Assembly (NCBI RefSeq): GCF_011369485.1
Contig: NZ_VXCA01000026.1
Coordinates: forward strand, 23,245-87,244
From: Pseudomonas atagonensis
GTDB lineage: Bacteria > Pseudomonadota > Gammaproteobacteria > Pseudomonadales > Pseudomonadaceae
DNA length: 64,000 nt
Direction of reading: 5' to 3'
Shown here in pieces: positions 19,435 through 27,501 of this stretch. Below the pieces are notes generated by a model. It saw only the letters and a program-made list of their open reading frames with translations. It had not been told where the DNA came from and did no database searches. Numbering within the stretch: position 1 is the stretch's first letter; every line of letters starts with the position of its first letter. The position numbers and the translations under genes are program-made.

Positions 19435-20646
19435 TCAGACTCGCGCCGCGGTCACCGCCGCCGACCCCCACGTGGTTCTCCAGCGACGCTTGACGCCGTG
19501 CAGGCCAAACCATGCCAGCACGCCAAGGCTGGCGAACAACCACAGCGCCAGTTGATAGCTGCCGGTGCTCTGTTTGATCGCGCCCATACCGGCGGCGAGG
19601 GCAAAACCGCCGATGCCGCCGGCCATGCCGATCAGTCCGGTCATCACGCCGATTTCCAGACGAAAACGCTGCGGTACCAGTTGGAAAACAGCGCCGTTGC
19701 CTGCCCCTAAACCGAGCATGGTGCAGACGAAAAGGGCGAGCGCGGCGTAGGAGCTTGGCAGGTTGAAACCGACGGCGGCGATGCAGATGGCGGCGACGGT
19801 GTACATCGCCAGCAACGTGCGGATGCCACCGAAGCGATCCGCCAGCGCACCGCCCAATGGTCGCATCAGGCTGCCGCCGAACACGCAGGCAGCGGTGTAG
19901 TAACCGGCGGTCACCGGGCTCAAGCCGTACTGATCGTTGAAATAGCCGGGCAGGGCGCTGGCCAGGCCAATGAAGCCGCCGAAGGTCACGCTGTAGAAAA
20001 ACATGAACCACCAACTGTCGCGGTCGCCCAAGGCTTTGAAATAGTCGGCCATGGCTTTTGGTTTCGGCCGCGCGGGTGCGTTTTTCGCCAGCCAGGCAAA
20101 CAACACCAGCGTCAGAATCAGCGGGATCAGGGCGAAACCGAATACATTGCTCCAGCCGAACGCAGCGGCGAGTACCGGCGCGAGCAGGGCGGCGAACACG
20201 GTACCGGAGTTGCCCGCACCGGCGATCCCCATGGCTTTGCCCTGATGCTGTGGCGGGTACCATTGCGACGCCAGCGGCAGGGCGACCGCGAATGACGCCC
20301 CGGCCATGCCGAGAAACAGGCCGAGCAGCAGGGCTTGTTCATAACTGTGGATACCGAGTTTCCAGGCACCGAACAGTGCACAGATGACAATAACCTGGCC
20401 GATCAGCCCGGCGGTTTTCGGCGACAGGCGATCCGCGAGCATGCCCATCACGAAACGCAATAGCGCACCGGCGAGGATCGGTGTGGCGACGACGAGACCA
20501 CGTTGTTGGGTGGTCAGGTGCAGATCAGCGGCGATCTGCACGGCCAGCGGGCCGAGCAGATACCAGACCATGAAACTCAGGTCGAAATAGAGGAAAGCTG
20601 CGAACAGGGTCGGGGTGTGGCCGGATTTCCAGAAGCTTGAATTCAT
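19435..20646 (-). CDS. NarK/NasA-family nitrate (nitrite) transporter, MFS
   Basis: 403 residues from the ATG at 20646 (MNSSFWKSGHTPTLFAAFLYFDLSFMVWYLLGPL). The opening, about twelve hydrophobic segments, and the glycine-rich signatures GMAGASFAVALPLASQWYPPQHQGKAMGIAGAGNSGT and GMAGGIGGFALAAGMG are typical of NNP-family nitrate carriers. GAGGTG lies just before the start. It is the first gene of a two-gene unit with the kinase/phosphatase fusion. Its leader has a sigma-54 promoter and two hexaloop hairpins, so it should respond to nitrogen status and to NasT. P. aeruginosa calls this gene nasA. Confidence 0.93.
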   Translation of the reverse strand: MNSSFWKSGHTPTLFAAFLYFDLSFMVWYLLGPLAVQIAADLHLTTQQRGLVVATPILAGALLRFVMGMLADRLSPKTAGLIGQVIVICALFGAWKLGIHSYEQALLLGLFLGMAGASFAVALPLASQWYPPQHQGKAMGIAGAGNSGTVFAALLAPVLAAAFGWSNVFGFALIPLILTLVLFAWLAKNAPARPKPKAMADYFKALGDRDSWWFMFFYSVTFGGFIGLASALPGYFNDQYGLSPVTAGYYTAACVFGGSLMRPLGGALADRFGGIRTLLAMYTVAAICIAAVGFNLPSSYAALALFVCTMLGLGAGNGAVFQLVPQRFRLEIGVMTGLIGMAGGIGGFALAAGMGAIKQSTGSYQLALWLFASLGVLAWFGLHGVKRRWRTTWGSAAVTAARV

Positions 20647-20790
20647 CGCGCACCTCAGCTGAAAAGAGTCTCGAAAGGAGTCGTGCAACAGCAGGTGGGG
20701 CGCCGCCACGGCCGCACCACCGGCCCCGGTCTGTGGGGCCAAAACGCAAAAACGCCGCTACCTGTTGCGCCGGTTGGGCGAACGGGTGAG

Positions 20791-20831
20791 CGACGTCTTT
20801 GTCGTGGGTGGGGCAACCGCCGTTGGTTACC
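20791..20831 (-). ncRNA. ANTAR-target RNA element in the nitrate transporter leader
   Basis: Minus-strand hairpin 1 (20831-20812) is GGTAACC-AACGGC-GGTTGCC, a 7-bp stem with one G-U pair. Hairpin 2 (20804-20791) is CGAC-AAAGAC-GTCG. Both hexaloops have A1 and G4, and the linker is 7 bases, as in the nirB leader. A terminator is less obvious here: CGCAA/TTGCG followed by TTTT at about 20739-20763 is the best candidate, and a GGCCCC/GGGGCC hairpin lies closer to the gene. Confidence 0.85.
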
Positions 20832-20844
20832 TGTAGGGATTGCT

Positions 20845-20862
20845 TAGCGAGATTTGTGCCAA
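20845..20862 (-). promoter_or_regulatory. Sigma-54 promoter of the nitrate transporter
   Basis: Minus-strand TTGGCAC-AAATC-TCGCT has GG and GC 10 bases apart. The predicted start (about 20835) is almost at the first base of the hexaloop hairpin 1. A MITE-like element begins only 4 bases upstream of the -24 box. Confidence 0.8.
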
Positions 20863-20865
20863 GTC

Positions 20866-21066
20866 AAAATCAAAAGCCCCTCACCCTAACCCTCTCCCGG
20901 AGGGAGAGGGGACTGATCGGGGTATATTCGAGAGATACGCCGACGTGAACGATCGGCTTTGAATCCATAATCGACCGGGTTTTTCAGGTCGATGTATGAC
21001 GCAAGACACTGCGGTCGGTTCCCTCTCCCTCCGGGAGAGGGTTAGGGTGAGGGAGCTTTTGATTTT
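20866..21066. mobile_element. MITE-like element with 45-bp terminal inverted repeats
   Basis: The left end 20866-20910 (AAAATCAAAAGC... then CTCACCCTAACCCTCTCCC) is repeated inverted at 21021-21066 with one small mismatch/indel. Each arm ends in an internal palindrome (CCCTCTCCC-GGAGGGAGAGGG). The 110-base middle has no coding capacity. The size (201 bp), long terminal repeats and lack of a gene fit a non-autonomous element mobilised in trans. It separates nasT from the transporter promoter. No clear target-site duplication was seen. Confidence 0.75.
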
Positions 21067-21090
21067 ATGCCGCAAAAGCAGCGCAGGACT

Positions 21091-21666
21091 TCAGCCAAGC
21101 AACTCACTCATGGCAATGATCTGTTCGGCCACCTGGATCAGTTTCTGCTGCCTGCTCATCGCCTGGCGCCGCATCAGCGTGTACGCCTCTTCCTCGTTGC
21201 AGTCCTTCATCTTCATCAACAAGCCTTTGGCCAGCTCGATGCGCTTGCGCTCGGCCAGTTGTTGATCACGCGCCTGCAACTGCGCACGCAACGCCTGATC
21301 ACTCTCGAAGCGCGCCATCGCCACGTCGAGAATCGGCTGCAAGCGCTGGGCGTGAATGCCTTCGACGATGTAGGCACTGACCCCGGACTTGATCGCCTGA
21401 CGCATCACCCCCGGGTCATGCTCGTCGGTAAACATCACGATGGGCCGAGGCTGGTCGCGGCTGACCAGCACCACTTGTTCCATGACGTCGCGCCCCGGTG
21501 ACTCGGTATCGATCAGGATCACGTCCGGGCGCACCGTTTCGACGCGCGCGGGCAGGTCGATGGTCAGGCCGGACTCGTCGATCACCTCGAAACCGGCTTC
21601 GGTCAATGCCGCTTTCAGGCGGCCGACTTTTTTCGCCGTGTCGTTGATCAGCAGAATGCGCAACAT
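21091..21666 (-). CDS. nasT: Nitrate-responsive antiterminator NasT (receiver plus ANTAR)
   Basis: 191 residues. The N-terminal receiver domain (MLRILLINDTAKKVGRLKAALTEAGFEVIDE, VILIDTESPGRD with the potential phospho-acceptor Asp, VMFTDEHDPG) is followed by a coiled segment and a C-terminal ANTAR domain (RKRIELAKGLLMKMKDCNEEEAYTLMRRQAMSRQQKLIQVAEQIIA). ANTAR proteins bind tandem hexaloop RNA hairpins and prevent termination. NasT is held inactive by NasS and released when nitrate binds NasS. It lies 15 bases after nasS. Probable targets in this window are the leaders at 17572, 20791 and 22953. Confidence 0.95.
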   Translation of the reverse strand: MLRILLINDTAKKVGRLKAALTEAGFEVIDESGLTIDLPARVETVRPDVILIDTESPGRDVMEQVVLVSRDQPRPIVMFTDEHDPGVMRQAIKSGVSAYIVEGIHAQRLQPILDVAMARFESDQALRAQLQARDQQLAERKRIELAKGLLMKMKDCNEEEAYTLMRRQAMSRQQKLIQVAEQIIAMSELLG

Positions 21667-21681
21667 GTTCGCGATCTCCTG

Positions 21682-22893
21682 TCAGCGGCGAGCGAGCAGG
21701 GGAGCGTTGTCGCTCAGGGCATGCAGTTTGAAGCTGCGCGCATAACCGGCCGGATCGCTGCCGTCCCATACTTTGCCATCCAGTAACTGACTGCTGCGCA
21801 TGTCCGTGCCCCACGCGGCAACGCCGACAGCGGTCGCGGCTTGGCGATAAACGTCCAGTTGCTGAACCTGACGGGCGACGGCGAGATAGTCCGGATCCTC
21901 GCGCAGCAAGCCCCAACGACGGAACTGGGTCATGAACCACATGCCGTCCGACAAGTAGGGCAAATTCACTTCGCCACTGCCGTGGAAGCGCAGGGCGTGC
22001 GGGTCTTGCCAGCGGTTGCCGAGGCCATCGGCGTAGTCACCGAGAAAACGCGGCTCGATGCATGAAACCGGCGCGTCCAGATATTCCGCAGCGCTGAGCA
22101 ATTGGGCAGTGCTGCGGCGATTCTCCGGGCTGTCTTCGATGAAGCGACTGGCTTCGAGGATCGCCATCACCAGGGCGCGTGCGGTATTGGGGTATTGCTC
22201 GACAAATTCACGGGTGCAGCCAAGGACTTTTTCCGGATGATCGGGCCAGATGCTCTGGCTGGTGGCCAGGGTAAAGCCAAGATTGTGCTGCACCGCGCTG
22301 GCTGCCCACGGTTCGCCGACGCAAAAACCGTCGATACGCCCGGCTTGCAAGTGCGCGACCATTTGCGGCGGTGGCACCACCACGCTATCGACGTCCTGCA
22401 ACGGGTGAATGCCCTGACTCGCCAGCCAGTAATAAAGCCACATGGCATGGGTGCCGGTGGGGAAAGTCTGCGCGAAGGTGAGTTTTGCGCGGCTTTGGTG
22501 CACGTGGCGATCCAGTGCTTCAGGACTGGTCACCCCGAGGTTTTGCAGACCGCGGGACAGATTCAGACTTTGGCCATTCTGGTTCAGGCCCATCAGCACC
22601 GCCATGTCGGTGGGCGCGACGCCGCCAATGCCCAGGTGCACGGCGTAGATCAGGCCGTAAAGGCTGTGGGCGGCATCGAGTTCGCCGCTGACCAGTTTGT
22701 CGCGCAGCCCTGCCCAAGAGGTTTGGCGCTTGAGATTGAGCGTCAAACCGTATGGCTGTGCGAAACCCTGTGTCGCCGCGACGACCACCGAGGCGCAATC
22801 GCTCAGCGCCATGAAGCCGAGGTTGATCGCAGTCTTTTCCGGGGCATCGCTGCCGTTGACCCAGGCCAGCGGCCCTGCCGTAGGTTCGTTCAT
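21682..22893 (-). CDS. nasS: Nitrate sensor NasS (solute-binding-protein fold)
   Basis: 403 residues with no signal peptide. It resembles the NrtA/CmpA periplasmic nitrate-binding proteins but stays in the cytoplasm (INLGFMALSDCASVVVAATQGFAQPYGLTLNLKRQTSWAGLRDKLVSGELDAAHSLYGL). NasS sequesters NasT and releases it on binding nitrate or nitrite. It is the first gene of nasST. The start at 22893 has a GAGGTGG ribosome site nearby. Its own leader shows a sigma-54 promoter, tandem hexaloops and a terminator, so the pair may control itself. Confidence 0.95.
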   Translation of the reverse strand: MNEPTAGPLAWVNGSDAPEKTAINLGFMALSDCASVVVAATQGFAQPYGLTLNLKRQTSWAGLRDKLVSGELDAAHSLYGLIYAVHLGIGGVAPTDMAVLMGLNQNGQSLNLSRGLQNLGVTSPEALDRHVHQSRAKLTFAQTFPTGTHAMWLYYWLASQGIHPLQDVDSVVVPPPQMVAHLQAGRIDGFCVGEPWAASAVQHNLGFTLATSQSIWPDHPEKVLGCTREFVEQYPNTARALVMAILEASRFIEDSPENRRSTAQLLSAAEYLDAPVSCIEPRFLGDYADGLGNRWQDPHALRFHGSGEVNLPYLSDGMWFMTQFRRWGLLREDPDYLAVARQVQQLDVYRQAATAVGVAAWGTDMRSSQLLDGKVWDGSDPAGYARSFKLHALSDNAPLLARR

Positions 22894-22907
22894 CTAAAGC
22901 CACCTCG

Positions 22908-22956
22908 AAAAAAAACGCCGCCCCGGTCTTTGCGCAGGCAAAACCCGATGACGACG
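22908..22956 (-). terminator. Predicted terminator in the nasS leader
   Basis: On the minus strand CGTCGTC...CGG pairs with CCG...GGGCGGCG (several G-U pairs) around a loop that itself forms GGTTTTGC/GCAAAGACC, and is followed by eight T. Its 5' arm overlaps the 3' arm of the second hexaloop hairpin, so the two structures exclude each other, as expected for an ANTAR-controlled attenuator. Confidence 0.65.
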
Positions 22957-22987
22957 CCATTGTCCTTGCCCACCTGCCGCCATTGGC
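22953..22987 (-). ncRNA. Putative ANTAR-target RNA element in the nasS leader
   Basis: Minus-strand hairpin 1 (22987-22976) is GCC-AATGGC-GGC and hairpin 2 (22964-22953) is GAC-AATGGC-GTC, 11 bases apart. The two hexaloops are identical and have A1 and G4. The core stems are only three base pairs, with possible extension across mismatches, so this is weaker than the nirB and transporter elements. Confidence 0.6.
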
Positions 22988-23010
22988 CTGCGAACTGATA
23001 GCGATGAGGG

Positions 23011-23026
23011 TGCAAGGCATATGCCA
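23011..23026 (-). promoter_or_regulatory. Sigma-54 promoter of nasST
   Basis: Minus-strand TGGCAT-ATGCC-TTGCA matches TGGCAC-N5-TTGCW at all but one base, with exact GG-N10-GC spacing. The predicted start is near 23000, about 13 bases before the first hexaloop hairpin. Confidence 0.75.
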
Positions 23027-23073
23027 CTCATGGGATTTGCGCGTGTGCCTCGCGTCACAAGTCGTTGCCCGGC

Positions 23074-23079
23074 TATAAT
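23074..23079 (+). promoter_or_regulatory. Likely -10 box of pyrD
   Basis: A consensus TATAAT lies 38 bases before the pyrD ATG. No good -35 hexamer stands at 17 bases, so only the -10 is claimed. Confidence 0.4.
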
Positions 23080-23116
23080 CGCCGCCTCTTTTCGCCGCCT
23101 CGAGTCAAAGCCGCCC

Positions 23117-24136
23117 ATGTACACCCTGGCCCGTCAGCTGTTGTTCAAACTCTCCCCGGAAACCTCCCACGATCTGTCGCTGGATCTGATCGGCGCGGGC
23201 GGACGTTTGGGCCTCAACGGCTTGCTGTGCAAGGCGCCGGCGAAGAAGCCGGTGACCGTCATGGGTCTGGAGTTTCCGAACCCGGTGGGCCTGGCAGCCG
23301 GTCTGGACAAGAACGGCGCGGCCATCGACGGCTTCGCGCAACTGGGTTTCGGTTTTGTCGAAATCGGCACCGTGACCCCGCGTCCGCAGCCGGGTAACCC
23401 GAAACCACGGATCTTCCGCCTGCCGGAAGCCGAGGCGATCATCAACCGCATGGGCTTCAACAACCTCGGCGTGGATAACCTGCTCGCGCGGGTGGCAGCG
23501 GCCAAGTACACCGGCGTGCTGGGCATCAACATCGGCAAGAACTTTGACACCCCGGTCGAGCGTGCGGTGGACGATTACCTGATCTGTCTGGACAAGGTCT
23601 ACGCCCACGCCAGCTATGTGACGGTCAACGTCAGCTCGCCGAACACCCCGGGTCTGCGCAGCCTGCAATTCGGCGATTCGCTCAAGCAACTGCTGGCCGA
23701 TCTGGCGACGCGCCGCGCCGAACTGGCGTTGCGTCACGGCAAACATGTGCCGTTGGCGATCAAGATCGCGCCGGACATGACCGATGAAGAGACTGCGCAG
23801 GTCGCTCAGGCGTTGATCGAAACCGGCATGGACGCGGTCATCGCGACCAACACGACCCTGAGCCGTGTCGGCGTTGAAGGCATGGAGCATGGCGACGAGG
23901 CGGGCGGTCTGTCGGGCGCGCCAGTGCGCGAGAAGAGCACGAACACAGTGAAAGTGCTGGCGGGTGAGCTGGGCGGGCGACTGCCGATCATCGCGGCGGG
24001 CGGCATTACTGAAGGCAAGCACGCGGCTGAAAAAATCCTCGCCGGTGCGAGTCTGGTGCAGATCTACTCTGGCTTCATCTATAAAGGTCCGGCGCTGATC
24101 CGCGAATCGGTAGACGCGATCGCCGCGCTGCGCTGA
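23117..24136 (+). CDS. pyrD: Dihydroorotate dehydrogenase (quinone), class 2
   Basis: 339 residues from the ATG at 23117 (MYTLARQLLFKLSPETSHDLSLD). Oxidises dihydroorotate to orotate with FMN and passes electrons to quinone at the inner membrane. Class-2 features are the N-terminal helical membrane-contact region, NPVGLAAGLDKNGAAIDGFAQLGFGFVEIGTVTPRPQPGNPKPR, the catalytic-Ser region TVNVSSPNTPGLR, and the FMN phosphate site GGITEGKHAAEKILAGASLVQIYSG. Upstream extension of the frame is not family-like. It is divergent from nasST. Confidence 0.97.
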   Translation: MYTLARQLLFKLSPETSHDLSLDLIGAGGRLGLNGLLCKAPAKKPVTVMGLEFPNPVGLAAGLDKNGAAIDGFAQLGFGFVEIGTVTPRPQPGNPKPRIFRLPEAEAIINRMGFNNLGVDNLLARVAAAKYTGVLGINIGKNFDTPVERAVDDYLICLDKVYAHASYVTVNVSSPNTPGLRSLQFGDSLKQLLADLATRRAELALRHGKHVPLAIKIAPDMTDEETAQVAQALIETGMDAVIATNTTLSRVGVEGMEHGDEAGGLSGAPVREKSTNTVKVLAGELGGRLPIIAAGGITEGKHAAEKILAGASLVQIYSGFIYKGPALIRESVDAIAALR

Positions 24137-24167
24137 GGCTTGCCGAGGTCTTGTTGTGAGGGGCTTT

Positions 24168-24299
24168 GTGGCGAGGGGATTTATCCCCGTTCGGCTGCGC
24201 AGCAGTCGTGAAGTCATAACCTTCAATTGACCTGACACACCGAGGCGGATGGTTTTGGGGCTGCTTCGCTGCCCAACGGGGATGAATCCCCTCGCCACA
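24168..24299. repeat. Inverted pair of REP-type repeats
   Basis: GTGGCGAGGGGATTTATCCC with a GCTGCGCAGCAGTCGT-like tail faces its inverted partner ending CGGGGATGAATCCCCTCGCCAC. Related pairs occur at 48840 and 63739. It fills the gap after pyrD. Confidence 0.8.
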
Positions 24300-24363
24300 G
24301 GATCCAGTGATTTCTGAAATCCAGTCATCACAATAATCTGCATGCTCCGGTATTTTCAGACAT

Positions 24364-24388
24364 AAAAAAGGGCTCCTCGAAGGAGCCC
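24364..24388 (-). terminator. Terminator of rmf
   Basis: On the minus strand GGGCTCCTTCGAGGAGCCC, a stem with a tight loop, is followed by six T. It lies 86 bases after the rmf stop. Confidence 0.85.
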
Positions 24389-24473
24389 CTGGGCCGCAGC
24401 CCGCCGTCCGGGAAGGACGTGCATGGTAAGTCGTTACAAATTCAGATTGTCGTGTCGGAATAAATGCCCTGTG

Positions 24474-24689
24474 TCAGCCGACGGCGTGAAGTTCGTTGAG
24501 TCTGTGGATTCCCGCAGTGCCGGTCATACCGTCCCAGTTGTCGCCGCGTCCTTCGCGCCAGCCGTTAATCCAGGCTTGGCGTACCGACGGTAGAGTAAAT
24601 GGGCAAAGCTCACGGGATTTGCCACCAACGCCATATTGATATCCGCGCAAAAATGCTCTTTCCAACGGATCACGCTTAAGTCTTCTCAT
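24474..24689 (-). CDS. rmf: Ribosome modulation factor
   Basis: 71 residues, the exact Pseudomonas Rmf type: MRRLKRDPLERAFLRGYQYGVGGKSRELCPF, then VRQAWINGWREGRGDNWDGMTG. Rmf binds 70S ribosomes in stationary phase and drives formation of inactive 100S dimers. It has its own terminator. Regulation is probably by growth phase and the stringent response; no clear promoter was assigned in the 530 bases upstream. Confidence 0.96.
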   Translation of the reverse strand: MRRLKRDPLERAFLRGYQYGVGGKSRELCPFTLPSVRQAWINGWREGRGDNWDGMTGTAGIHRLNELHAVG

Positions 24690-25220
24690 AGGGTGTTTCC
24701 CTCACTTGTTGACTGTTTGTGTCGCGTTGACCTCAACCGAGGTCTGGCAGAAAAACTCTGCCGTGGGGCGGCTCGCTGCCGGCGTGGCGAGCCAAGGTGT
24801 TGACGCCGTTGCGACGTCAACCTGTGTTCAGTTCTAACCAATGAGTCACAGCGATGGAATGATCGTTTTGTCATAAGGACGTAACGAAAAGCGTGCTAAG
24901 GCGATAAGTAACTGCGTATTTATTGAGTGTTTATTGAGCAAACCCCGGTATGATCGGCCCCGCGCTGAATGATGGGCTTAATTCTTTAGTGAGAATGACC
25001 CACGTTTAGGGTCAGGTACTATTCGACGAAGGGTCGCTTTAAGTCTTTTTGTTGCACCAACTATTTTCTCTGTCCTTGCATCTAAGCTCTTTTAACCCGA
25101 GCAGCGGGGATGGAATGGCACACCTTCGTGCCACGCGGGCGTTCTTTTAGAAAAGCGCCTGATTGAAAACCGGATCGGCAATGCGTTGCCGATTCACTAG
25201 CCAAAGGCTCTGGAAATACC
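24690..25220. other. Divergent intergenic region between rmf and rlmL
   Basis: No gene is seen here. It must contain both promoters. A TATGAT at 24949-24954 may be a -10 box. A hairpin TGGCAC-ACCTTC-GTGCCA lies at 25116-25133 and an imperfect one (GCG...AAAAGCGCC) at about 25137-25160 in the rlmL leader. The stretch is distinctly AT-richer than its neighbours. No open frame longer than about 60 codons looks coding. Confidence 0.5.
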
Positions 25221-27491
25221 ATGTCCGACCGTTTCGAACTCTTCCTCACTTGCCCCAAAGGCCTTGAAGGCCTGCTCATCGAGGAAGCCGTCGGGCTTGG
25301 CCTTGAAGAAGCGCGCGAGCACACCTCCGCCGTGCGTGGCATGGCCACTATGGAAACCGCTTATCGCCTGTGCCTCTGGTCGCGTCTGGCCAACCGGGTA
25401 TTGCTGGTGCTCAAGCGTTTCCCTATGAAGGACGCCGAAGACCTGTACCACGGCGTGCTCGACGTCGAGTGGCAGGATCACATGCTCAGCGATGGCACCC
25501 TGGCCGTCGAATTCAGTGGCCACGGCTCGGGCATCGACAACACTCACTTCGGCGCGCTGAAAGTCAAAGACGCCATCGTCGACAAACTGCGCACCCCGCA
25601 GGGCGACCGCCCAAGCATCGACAAGCTGAACCCTGATCTGCGTATTCATCTGCGCCTGGATCGCGGCGAAGCGATTCTCTCGCTCGACCTCTCCGGCCAC
25701 AGCCTGCACCAGCGCGGCTATCGCCTGCAGCAGGGCGCGGCACCGTTGAAGGAAAATCTTGCGGCGGCAATCCTGATCCGTTCCGGCTGGCCGCGCATTG
25801 CCGCCGAAGGTGGCGCGCTGGCTGACCCGATGTGCGGTGTCGGTACGTTCCTCGTCGAGGCCGGCATGATCGCCGCCGACATGGCGCCTAACCTGCGTCG
25901 CGAGCAGTGGGGTTTCACGGCGTGGCTGGGCCACGTGCCGGCGCTGTGGAAAAAACTGCACGAAGAAGCTTCCCAGCGCGCCGCTGCCGGTCTGGCCAAG
26001 CCGCCGCTGTGGATTCGCGGTTACGAAGCCGACCCTCGTCTGATTCAGCCCGGTCGCAACAACGTTGAACGTGCCGGCCTGAGCGAGTGGATCAAGATCT
26101 ACCAAGGTGAAGTGGCGACGTTCGAGCCGCGCCCGGATCAGAATCAGAAAGGTCTGGTGATCTGCAACCCGCCGTACGGCGAGCGTCTCGGTGACGAAGC
26201 CAGCCTGTTGTACCTCTACCAGAATCTCGGCGAGCGCCTGCGTCAGGCCTGCCTGAACTGGGAAGCGGCGGTGTTCACCGGCGCACCGGATCTGGGCAAG
26301 CGCATGGGTATTCGCAGCCACAAACAGTATTCGTTCTGGAACGGCGCGCTGCCGTGCAAGCTGCTGCTGATCAAGGTGCTGCCGGATCAGTTCGTCACCG
26401 GCGAGCGTCGTACCCCGGAGCAACGTCAGGCGGAACGTGAGCAAGCCGCTTACGATCAGACCCCGGACGAGCCGCAAGAGCGCAAGTTCAACAAGAACGG
26501 CAACCCGATCAAGCCGACGCCAGCCCCGGCGCCGGTAATCGAGCAGCCGCGCCTGAGCGAAGGCGGGCAGATGTTTGCCAATCGCCTGCAAAAGAACCTC
26601 AAGGCCATGGGCAAGTGGGTCAAGCGCGAAGGCATCGATTGCTACCGCGTCTACGACGCCGACATGCCTGAGTACGCGATGGCCATCGACCTGTATCACG
26701 ACTGGGTGCATGTCCAGGAATACGCCGCGCCGAAGTCCATCGACCCGGAAAAAGCCTCGGCGCGCATGTTTGACGCACTGGCGGCGATTCCGCAGGCGTT
26801 GAACGTCGACAAGAGCCGTGTGGTGGTCAAGCGCCGCGAGCGGCAGAGCGGCACCAAGCAATACGAGCGTCAGGCCGCGCAGGGCAAGTTCAACGAAGTC
26901 AGCGAAGGTGGCGTGAAGCTGCTGGTCAACCTCACCGACTACCTCGACACCGGGCTGTTCCTCGACCACCGGCCGATGCGCATGCGCATTCAGAAAGAGG
27001 CCGCCGGCAAGCGTTTCCTCAATCTGTTCTGCTATACCGCGACTGCCAGCGTGCACGCGGCCAAGGGCGGCGCGCGTAGTACCACCAGCGTCGACCTGTC
27101 GAAAACCTACCTCGACTGGGCGCGCCGCAACCTGTCGCTGAACGGCTTCTCCGACAAGAACCGTCTGGAGCAGGGCGATGTGATGGCCTGGCTGGAAAGC
27201 AGCCGTGACGAGTACGACCTGATCTTCATCGACCCGCCGACCTTCTCCAACTCCAAGCGCATGGAAGGCATCTTCGACGTGCAGCGTGATCAGGTACAGT
27301 TGATCGACCTGGCCATGGCCCGCCTGGCACCGGGGGGCGTGCTGTACTTCTCCAACAACTTCCGCAAGTTCCAGTTGGAAGAAAACCTCGCCGAGCGTTA
27401 CGCGGTCGAGGAGATCAGCGCGCAGACCATTGATCCGGATTTCGCCCGCAACACCAAGATTCACCGCGCCTGGAAAATCACGGCTCGTTGA
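25221..27491 (+). CDS. rlmL: Bifunctional 23S rRNA methyltransferase RlmKL (m2G2445 / m7G2069)
   Basis: 756 residues. An N-terminal THUMP domain (LFLTCPKGLEGLLIEEAVGLGLEEAREHTSAVRG) is followed by the RlmL N2-guanine methyltransferase with NPPYGERL near residue 316, a linker at about 400-450 rich in Pro, Glu and Lys, and the C-terminal RlmK N7-guanine methyltransferase (FLNLFCYTATASVHAAKGGA, FIDPPTFSNSKRM). The fused arrangement matches E. coli RlmL. It acts on the large-subunit rRNA in the cytoplasm. The gene stands alone, with a long leader and a large palindrome after its stop. Confidence 0.96.
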   Translation: MSDRFELFLTCPKGLEGLLIEEAVGLGLEEAREHTSAVRGMATMETAYRLCLWSRLANRVLLVLKRFPMKDAEDLYHGVLDVEWQDHMLSDGTLAVEFSGHGSGIDNTHFGALKVKDAIVDKLRTPQGDRPSIDKLNPDLRIHLRLDRGEAILSLDLSGHSLHQRGYRLQQGAAPLKENLAAAILIRSGWPRIAAEGGALADPMCGVGTFLVEAGMIAADMAPNLRREQWGFTAWLGHVPALWKKLHEEASQRAAAGLAKPPLWIRGYEADPRLIQPGRNNVERAGLSEWIKIYQGEVATFEPRPDQNQKGLVICNPPYGERLGDEASLLYLYQNLGERLRQACLNWEAAVFTGAPDLGKRMGIRSHKQYSFWNGALPCKLLLIKVLPDQFVTGERRTPEQRQAEREQAAYDQTPDEPQERKFNKNGNPIKPTPAPAPVIEQPRLSEGGQMFANRLQKNLKAMGKWVKREGIDCYRVYDADMPEYAMAIDLYHDWVHVQEYAAPKSIDPEKASARMFDALAAIPQALNVDKSRVVVKRRERQSGTKQYERQAAQGKFNEVSEGGVKLLVNLTDYLDTGLFLDHRPMRMRIQKEAAGKRFLNLFCYTATASVHAAKGGARSTTSVDLSKTYLDWARRNLSLNGFSDKNRLEQGDVMAWLESSRDEYDLIFIDPPTFSNSKRMEGIFDVQRDQVQLIDLAMARLAPGGVLYFSNNFRKFQLEENLAERYAVEEISAQTIDPDFARNTKIHRAWKITAR

Positions 27492-27501
27492 CACTTGCCC
27501 G

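Noticed and set aside
20866..21066. CRISPR-like array from the repeated CCCTCACCCTAACCCTCTCCC units
   Set aside because: There are only two copies, inverted relative to each other, with no spacers or cas genes.
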